NCBI GenBank assembly: GCA_944472155.2
Contig: OX235272.1
Coordinates: forward strand, 8,912,354 to 8,976,353
Direction of reading: 5' to 3'
Length of the DNA stretch: 64,000 nucleotides
Source: Trichobilharzia szidati
Lineage: Eukaryota > Platyhelminthes > Trematoda > Strigeidida > Schistosomatidae
This document shows, piece after piece, positions 52,901-62,782 of the stretch. The notes under the pieces were generated by a model. That model ran no database searches and was not told the origin of the DNA. It saw only the letters and a program-made list of their open reading frames with translations. The position numbers and the translations under genes are program-made. Every line of letters starts with the position of its first letter. Within the stretch, counting starts at the first letter, position 1.

Positions 52901-55900
52901 TCTTCTTTATCTTCTACACTTACCCCTATCTCTCTCTCTCTCTCCCACTTGACACTTTGAACCCTCATTTTCTCCTCATATTCGACTTATCTATCTCAGC
53001 AGTATTGTTGGCTTTTCCTCCTCTTCTTGTTGTTGAGATAATCCAGAGGATTAAAAAACAGAAAACATTTCTACTCCATTCCCACCCCCACCCCACCCGG
53101 TAGTCATACCGCACACGCACACACACACACAACTACACTTTGATGGAGTTACCGGCTATCGTTATCATTATGATTATTTCTCTTACTATCATAGCATTAA
53201 TGAATATTAATCACTGATGGGTCCAGTGATTTTCTTTCTGGTCAGGTCTTTTCTTCTTATTCCTATTATAATCCCTTCTATTATTGTTATTATTATTATA
53301 ATTAGTGTTATTATCCTATAACTGATAACCGGAATAATTAATGAATTATTCATTTATATATTTATTTATTTATTCAGTTAGTTAGTAATTTCTCTGAGTA
53401 ATTTGATAGTCATTCTAATTTCTATGCCGTTTTCACATCATATCTACGTCTGTCTCTCTCTGTGTATGAATGTATGTGTGTATGGTTGTGTGTAGAGTTG
53501 AGTTAGAGGAGAACGCGTAGTAGGGGAGGAGGTGTATGGAGTGGGAAGCAGTAGGTTGTTGTTGGGGGGGGGGGGTCGATGATATCATATCATCTAACGT
53601 ATAGGGAGGGGATTTCTCCGTCAATTGGGATAAATATGTATACATATGCGCCAATTGATTTAATATCTATCCGGTTTTAATTCCATCTAGTGGCTATTAT
53701 TATGATTATTATTACTATTATTATTATCATTATTATTATTACCATTATTATTATTATCATTATTATTATTACTATTATTATTATTATCACCGTACAATGA
53801 TTAGATAGCCTATATATGTATATATATATACGCTTGTATGTATGTATGTTGTATATATGTGTCTATTGAATTTTAATAATTATAAACTAACAGGCCCACA
53901 TGGTTATCCACCCGATGCTACAGGATGTCTACCGTATATGGATAATCAACATTTTGCTGCCTATGGACGTCCAGGCGGCGGCGGAGGAGTAGGAGGAGGT
54001 GAGTTGTGTATTTTAAATTTCTTTACAAAATTAGTTGTTTGTTGTTTTTTCAATTTGATATTATGTTTATGGCTTTAGTTGTGCATCGGTGACACAGCGT
54101 CGTCGGTAGAATGCTCGCCAACCACGCCTCATGTAGTTCGGGGTTCGATCCCCGGCCACCGATGCACTCCTCCTTTGCTTCGCTAAGCCAGTAATAAGAC
54201 TGGTAGAGAGGGAAGGTTGGGCCAGGCGAGGCTAGCAACCCCATCCCGTAAAACACTGCTACCGAAACTTCACAGCTCTAGCTTGAAGCCACCCTATGTT
54301 CCAGTGGGAACGTAAAGGAATAAAAATAGAAAATTAAAAAAATTATGGCTTTAGTTAGTGTGTAACACTATAATGATGACTAGACTGTGAATTCTGTCCT
54401 GTTTTTGGGAATTCATCTGCAGCGAGTGATGAATAATGTTCTCAGCTGAGACTCGAAGCCTACATCCATTGTGTTTGAAAAGTGCTAAAGCGTTATCCAC
54501 TGGGCTACGAGAACCAATGACTGAGTGACTGGAAACAACATAGAACTTTGTACCGACGTACAGCAGTTCGAGTTGCCCCACTTCCTCCATGTAGCACACA
54601 AAGCAAGAGAATAGAGTAGAGGAAGTTTCAAAAAACAGATAATACACAGAAATATGGAAGAACGATAGAATTTTTCTTTGGATATGATCAATCACAAAGA
54701 TTGGATGCATCTGTGTCATCTATTAAGAACAATCACTTTGAGCCATATCATCAATTGTCTCCAGCTGTTGTTTTTTACCAACCTGAGGACTCCAAGTAGT
54801 CTGGAACTCTACGCCTCCCTACGTGGCTAGCTGGCTGGTTGGCTTAAACTAACTGTTGTGGATTTCATTGACTGATGCTCCCCCCATGTTTTGGTTTAAC
54901 GAGAACCATCTCTTATGCAGTTGGTTAATTTGCCTTTCTCGTGGATTAATTTTTGTCGTTTTGATTAATGGTGACTAGTAATGGAAACAATAGGTTCAGG
55001 GTTCGAGTCTTAGTTGGAGACATCATTATAACTCATTGGAGATACATATCAGCATCCAATGGCTGATAAGCCCCCAAGTAGGACGAAACACACATCTTAG
55101 AGGATTCTACTGCTAGTCACCAATGTCCAGAATAATATCATGTTAATCGTGAGAGATGAGAAAAATCCAGTAGATTATCAATTTAGTGTGTATGTGTATG
55201 TGTGTGAAGCATCTACAGGATACAGACGAAATGAACTTGAGTTTAATTCAATCCTACAATGTGTGTGTGTTTTTGTTGATCGCGCCTTACAAAAATCAAT
55301 ATCGATTGTATTATCTATTATCCTATTGTACTTTCTTCTGCGTAATCTATAAATGATATGAGCAGTAGTTGGACAGTATTCATATCAACCAGTGATAGTG
55401 CTTGCTTGCGCTTACCTGCTAGCCAGTAAGCTAAAAGTGATGTAAACGAGGCGTTTTGCTTGGCTGGGCTGACCTCATCAGTGGTGTACTCAGTGTGCGT
55501 CAGTGAGACTCAGAACTGAGTGCTAGTCAAATTTGTGATTTACACAGTTCGAGGAGGTGGAATTTCACCACTACCACTACCACCATCACCACTAACACCA
55601 CCCCTACAGTTCCCTTTGGAAACCAAAATTATTCTACTTGTGATACCATAAATAGTAATGAAGAGACATCGGCAGTACGCATCCACTGGGATTCGAACCC
55701 TTGTAACCGGAAGGTCCTGGGTTCGAATCCCAGTGGGTGCGTACTGCCGATGATTCCCAAACTAGGATGAAACAGCAGCTGTCCAGTACTCCCTGGTTTT
55801 TAATGGTTCTCTAACTGATATCAGTCCGTGATCAACTCGTAAAAAGTAATGAAGAGAGCAAGCATAAATAACACATGATATACTACTGGTTGACTGAAAT

Positions 55901-58900
55901 GAGTAGTTTTGTACGATTCATTTCAACCAGTAGTGATGTTTGTCTATGTCTGATGAATAACTAACACGGCAAAAACGCTGCTTTATCGTTATGTGATGAA
56001 TTCTCCCCCCCCCCGTCCACCCAGTCACCAATCAACATATCCATTGTCAGCTACAACAGCTCATTGGTACCATTTCTGACCTTAGAGAGAATATCAATTC
56101 CTTCGATACTACAGATATGCCTTACTGTGATCAGTTCTTCCCCTCTCTTTACAGTCTCTAAACATTAATTTTCCAAGGTGGTCTGTTCTTTAGATGTATG
56201 ATACAACATATATATACTACTGATAGACTGGTAGACATGAGTAGCTGGACACTACTCACATTGACGAGAAGTAGTACTTGCTTGCTAGCTGGCCAGCCAG
56301 CCAGCGAATCAAACAGAAGTGATAGAAATACCGGACAGTCGTTTCGCCCGTTTCGAGCAGACTTCATCAGTCAGCGGTATACACCGGTTTGACTTAGTGA
56401 CTCAGACAGGCAAATCAGTTAAAACCACCTGAATCCCAACGAAAATAATATAGAATTCAAAGCCTCTGCAGTACTGCCGTATAAAGAAGGAATGTCAGAG
56501 GCCTTACGTAGGATTCTCAGTGAGGCTGGAATTAGTCAGGGTGGCGTTTAAACCAACCAACCAGCTCTCTCAGAGATAAACTTTGTCGGCTTAAGAGCCC
56601 AATAGATCCAATTAAGAAAAATAATATAGTTTACCAAATACCATGACTGTGAGGTCAATTAAATAGGTCAGTTGAACTAGTAGGTCGGAGTCAACTAGAT
56701 TATTGAAACATAAAAATTTAGCCAGACACCTAGAATAATTGACTCTGCTAAGTTAAATAACCTAGAAAACAGAGCTCAGCTATTGCACTGCATTCACTTG
56801 CATGTAATCACACAACGATAGGGTGTGCGGGACAGTATGAGTATATTAAAGTAATATAGTTAGGTGGGGAGACAGAGAGTTTAATCTCTGATTCCCTGTT
56901 TATCGACTCAACACTGGATACGTGTAATCGGAATGACACAACGCCGCCTATACCGGAGATATTTATGAAAAGTGGCAAGGCGAAGATGGAGAGAAATTGT
57001 GAATCCCTATGACTAAACTAGTATGATTATGAGCAGTAATAATTACTGCTCAAAACGTTGTCATCCGTGTGTGATATTTAAAATAAACTTATCTAATATG
57101 GAATTACATTCTACCACCACACTACGGAGGTTCCACACTTAATAATAATAATAATCATAATAATAATAATAACAGTGAGTTTGTTTCAGACAGTATTGTC
57201 GATTCAGTTTGGAAACTTTAGCGTGTTATACATAATTGAATTTAATGTTCTGCTGATATAGTATGGTGAGGGGAAATACAAAATTAACAGTTATAACACA
57301 GCTTGAATGATGTTCACACTTATGAAAAAATAAACAAATAAAAACAAAACATTGAGAGGATTATAAATATAAGAAGTACAATAACAATTGAGGTTGATGT
57401 TGTAAGGGTGGAGGAAATGCTTTATTTAGTAATGCAAAGAAGGTTAGTTAGTTAGTTCGTACCTAACACCATTTTCATCTCATAGAGTACGTGTCAGATA
57501 TGGTATAGTGGAATTTTTATACTCAGACGTTACTTGCATAAAGTCTTCTGAAGTAACTTCTTGTTTTACCTGAGGAGGTGACACAAGGTTGGAGCTGTGG
57601 GTGCTGCAGTGGATGCTCACAGTCTAACAAAATTCCTTTAGCAAATTTGTTACATAAAATCAAGTGCCTATCATCAATGGCAATGTCAACGATATGGCCC
57701 AATGGGATAGCTGCCAATCGCCCTACTGACAGTCAGTCTTTGGAGTTCTGCGAAGTATGAAATAGTCTTTTCTAAACAATCCAGGAAAGAATAAGCGAGG
57801 GTGAACAGTAAAGAAGAAGAATAGGTAAAATACATGAGTTGACAAATTGTAAGAGGAAGAGGACGGGTTGGTTGAGTTATGCCTGAGTACCTTAACCTCT
57901 TCTCCTTATGTAAAAAATCAGAGGAAATATTTTTTTTAGAAATCGCTAAAACATTAAACCTACTTGAGAGAACTGGGAACACTTTACATTAGATTCGCAA
58001 TTTCGCTATAAAAACCAAAATTATTCATATCACAATGTGTGATCTGTTTGTGATATCGTATGTGGTAATTAAGAAACCAAGAATATTCGCACAACAATTA
58101 TATACTACTGATTGAGTGATTGATTGACGTCAGTAGTTCTATCCGACTCACAACAAACAGTAGTAGTGTTTACTTCCTAGCGAACCAATCAGCCAGTCAG
58201 GCAGATCTAAACACCACGGGATGATCGTTTCACCTGCTTTTAGACCCAGTCTCTATTTATACACCGGTGTATCTGATTTTGATTGAAATCCTTCAGGATT
58301 TCATCATGAGCTGATATCAGTTAGAGAACCACCACTGGAAAACCGACCTGGGAGTACTGGACATTTTTGGCCGTTTCGTCAGCCTAGTGCTTAGGACTCT
58401 TCATCAGTACGCACTCACCGCTAAGGTTCAAACAGATTTTGACTTACTCACCTCAGAGAACTGGATCACTTCTTTGGCAAATATTTCATCATCATGTTAT
58501 TTCTTCATAATCAATTATTCTAATCACACTGTAGTTAGTTAGGTGAGAGTGAAGAAGACCCCCTTTTTTTCTCCTTTAACCACCGAGGGGACCATTAGTG
58601 TCTTAAGGTATATGTTATCAGCTGGGTTAATAACAATAATAATAATGATAACAGAAATAATCAATAATGTACATATACATTTATAGTGTATATAGGCAAA
58701 CGTATAACCACTTGCACACGGACACGCACACACACACACACACAACAATAGATACACAATCGCACTAGAGTAGATGATTTATCGTTTGGTGGAAATAACA
58801 ACAATCTACAAACAGGTGCATTCACTTGATTTGATTCATAATACAATGCAACACAACACAATACACACACATACACACACACCAATATGAAAGTCACTGA

Positions 58901-61900
58901 TTTTCTCATATTTAACTGAGAAATATTCATGACTATTCACAAGCTATGATGATGATGGTGTTGATGATTAGGCTATAGAATTCCGCTTAATGTTTTTTTT
59001 TGTTGTTGTTGTATATGATTTATCTGTTGTTGTTCTTATTTTTCTCATATTCAATATTGTTATTTTGGCAGGTTTGTCTGTGTGTATGTGTGTGTGTGCG
59101 TGTCTGACTCATTGGTCACCACCTCTATCTGACTGTTATTCATTCATTCATTCATCTTCTTATATATTTTTGTATCTCATCCTACTGGTGGAAATTATTG
59201 TGAGTAGTGGTAGACTGGATGGTATTCATCAATAAGTGTAAATTAGAGACAACAATGAGTTTTATAGCTTCATTTCTGTAATCATCACAGAGTAATTAAT
59301 CGATAACAGATCAATAAAAAACACATCGCCAGCCAACCACACCAGACACCATACGCGTTCCTCAGCCTGGTGTGATGCACTTCTAAAAACAGGGAAGGTT
59401 GGTGGGTGTGCGTGAGGCAGACTTACTGGCCTGCAGAATAGTACTAACTGTAGTAGAGAAGCAAGATGAGGAAGGTGATGTGAGTAAAAAAGAATGATGC
59501 TCCGGAAGGCTTAGTGTGCTTTTGGAAGTATGTGGCCGGCTGCCCACACTGTGGAAGTTGATTGATTTTTCGGGTACCTGAAACAGAAAGAGAGTTAGTC
59601 TTACACTTCCTGGTTGGGGTCCTCGGGATGGTAAAAACCAATGGTTGGAAACAATTGGTGATATGGCTCAAAATCGTTCTCAGTGATGGCGCAGATGCAT
59701 TCACTCCTTGTGACTTATGATTTCCAATGAAACTGTTTTGTTCCTCGTTATTACTATTCCTTTGTCTCACATCTCTGTTTACTGTCTCTATTATGCATTT
59801 CTTCTACTTTCTTCTCTTGCTTTGTGTGCTACATCGACTTGAACTGCCGCACATTGGTGCAAAGTTCTATGTCGAAAACAGACAGACAGACAGACGAGGC
59901 AGACGGGCTAGCAACCCCACCATGTAAAAATAAAAAACAATCACTGCTTCTGAAAATTCAAAAAGTTCAAAAGTCTTGAAGCTAACGTATGTTTCACTTG
60001 GAAAACAAGAGAATAAAATTCAAAGGAAAATACCGATATTTTATTTGGTGGATAATGGTGGCCACTAACAGTGGAATTCTCCAGGATGCACATTTGGGGC
60101 TTGTCAACTAGTAGCAGTAGATGATATAGTCCTGCTTTTAGGTGAGGACGCTGATAAAATAGAGCAGAGTCTACTGAACAATCGCATTGAGGAGCAGCAA
60201 TCTGAGAATGTTTCGCATGCTATTCGCTCCCTCTGTCAAATGTAAGATGACGGATGCAGCAGGACTGAATTACATTGACTCCTGGCTTGAGGATAGTCAG
60301 GAGTGAAGTGGTAGAGCGCGTTGACCACTTCACTTATTTGGGAAGTTGCGCATTGGCCAGCGCCAACGGGTTGATCACTGAAGAAATCTCAGCACAGATA
60401 CAGAAGAAGGCTCGTTTCGCATATGCCAGTGATAGCCGGCTGGCTGTCGAGCGAAGGGTGTGTGTACTGCTCAGCAGTCCGCTCTGTCCTCCATTATGAC
60501 TGTGAGACGTGGCCACTGAAAGTGGAAGACATGAAAAGGCTGGCTAGTTGTCTTTGATCGTAGGTTCCTGAGTTCTTCCTCTCGTATGAAGTGGTATAAT
60601 AAGGTGAGCCATTTTAAGGTTAGGCTTCGGTCGAGTTCTAGGTGAGCAGAGAAAATCAAGCGACGACGAGGCTGTGAAGTTACATCGACTGAGATGGTTA
60701 GGACATGTGCTACTCATGCCTAGCCATCGATAGCCTTCCTCGACAATGGGCGATGTTAGCTGACATAGGATGAGGTTGGAAAAGAGCCAGTGGTGGTCAA
60801 ACCAAAACATAGCACTAGTCAATGAAATTAACAACAGTTAGTTTAACCCAGCCAGTCACGTAGGGAGGTGTAGACTTCTGGATTGGGGTCCTGTGGATAG
60901 TAAAAACCAATGAAGGCTAGAAACAATTGGTGATGATATGGCTCAAAATTGTTCTCAATGGCGCAGATGTATCCACTCCCTGTGACTTACAATACCCAAT
61001 AAAACTATATTGCTCTCCGATACTAGTATTCTTTTTGCCTCATATCTCTATTTACTGTCTCTATTCCGCATTTCTTTCTACTCTCTTCTCTTGCTTTGTG
61101 TACTAAGTGAAGTGTGGCGATTTGAACTGCTGCACATCGGTGAAAAGTTGTGTGTTGAAATCAGTCAGTCAGTTAGTAGATGTGCTTGATGGTGCACCCA
61201 CTAAGACTCGAGCCCAGTACCTATCGCGTTTTAAACGCCAAATTGTTATCCCCTAGACTAGCCCCAGATAGTACGAAATAAGCATCCTGGAGGATTTTAC
61301 TGCTCGTTGCCTTCCATCAAACAATATCAGTGTCAATCGTCAGACACCATCGTCGAACATCGTCAAATGAGTCAACGGGGAACACAAGTCATTGATTCTT
61401 CTAATCACTATAATCATTTGAATCGGTTGTTATCTAACCGAAAAGTGGTCATCATGAATGAATCCTTTGAGAAACACCCACACACGCATACAGAACTTTC
61501 TTTCATTTCATAAGTTATGGAATATAACTTGCATAATTGTGACTATTCTGCCATTTTCTGAGGTTCCAAAACAAAATAGTTCTGGAGATGTAATTTTTAG
61601 TTTGGAAGTTTTGATGTATTCCATATTTAGTTCAATTTGGACTTTGCTATTGATTGATAGGACCAAAGTATTCGGCCTCTGCTGACATGACGACGGATGC
61701 TTCGACAATGTCTGGGGATTTGGCTTGAAGTAATTTGGTGGCCCAAGCGGTCTGGTTGATGACTGTGTAGCATTTGAAATGCAATGGGTTATGACTGGGC
61801 TTGAGGCCCACTGGGAAAACCAGGTACATCTACTAGCTGATGAGTTCCGAATAGGACGAAATGTGCGTTGTCCTGGATTCCACTGCTAGTCACGGTCCAC

Positions 61901-62745
61901 TAAAGTATTTCATATTTCTGAGATTAGTTAGCTGTGAGATTTTCGAATAGATTCCAGTTTCATTTCAAACCACACTGGAATTCTGGTTAGTTATTTGGGC
62001 AGAGTCGCTAGCCTCACACCCAACCTTCTGTCTATTTCTGAATTTACACTATAGGCTAGTAGAGGATGATAGGCGAAGCTTTTAGTAGTGAGTCGACGGG
62101 GAATCGAACCCTAGACCACGTACAACAGAGAGTTACAATACAACTTCAGACATTGTCTATTTACCTTAAGTTATATATTCAAGACAATCTTTATATGCAT
62201 GTGTATTTTTCCGTTTTACTTTAGGTTTCCATCCATCATCTCTACGTCCTGAGGAATTTTACGCCGCCGCAGCAGCTGCAGCAGCTAGTAGTACACCAGT
62301 TGGAGGAGATATTGACAGTCATATGAATACTGGACGTGGAGGAGGATATATGCCGAGTTATCTTGGAGGGAGTATGACAGATTCAGATTTTCCTGGTGTT
62401 AACAATACACTCGGTGGTGGTGGTGGTTATCCACGTGGTGTCGGTGCTGGGGGTTATCCACCACCTCTGTTAGGCGGTCACCTGCCTTACGGTCCATATT
62501 CTGCTCCATCGCCCACTCCACCGTCGAATACTAGCAGTCTGTCTGGAAGACAGTCGTCGAATCAATTTCCTGGACAATTTGGTCTATTTCAAAATTCACA
62601 TAATACTAATACTAATAGCACTAATTCAGAGAGTAATAGTAATAATTATTCAGCATCTGAGTCAAAACTGCGTACAGCTGCTGATGTCGACAGTGTTCAA
62701 AAAGCGACATTGGCTGTCGCTCAGTATGCCGCAGCCCTCGCCTTA

Positions 62746-62782
<37 letters not shown>

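Larger units (their letters stand above)
50125..53893 (+). other. meis intron 9 (3.8 kb)
   Basis: gtatgt...taacag. It holds an Sm-alpha-like unit (50270-50500), an RTE LINE 3' fragment (50810-51440, minus), a Gly-SINE (51470-51615 plus head at 52795-52860) interrupted by an inverted-repeat element (51643-52794), and TTA/TTATCAT microsatellite (53692-53790). Confidence 0.9.
53999..62224 (+). other. meis intron 10 (8.2 kb)
   Basis: gtgagt...ctttag. It holds a near-intact Gly-SINE (54081-54342), LINE 3' ends (54520-54850 minus, 59500-59870 plus, 60120-61175 plus), Sm-alpha units (54960-55140, 61180-61340, 61660-61920), ribozyme-type repeats (55640-55840, 58280-58440), a second copy of the inverted-repeat element (about 56400-57140) and a Gly-SINE (61980-62150, minus). 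57140-58120 and 58440-59330 show no recognised element. Confidence 0.9.

Noticed and set aside
60275..60499. 74-residue plus ORF as a host gene
   Set aside because: FTYLGSC and [14 protein letters not shown] are characteristic of a non-LTR retrotransposon, with frames broken on both sides.
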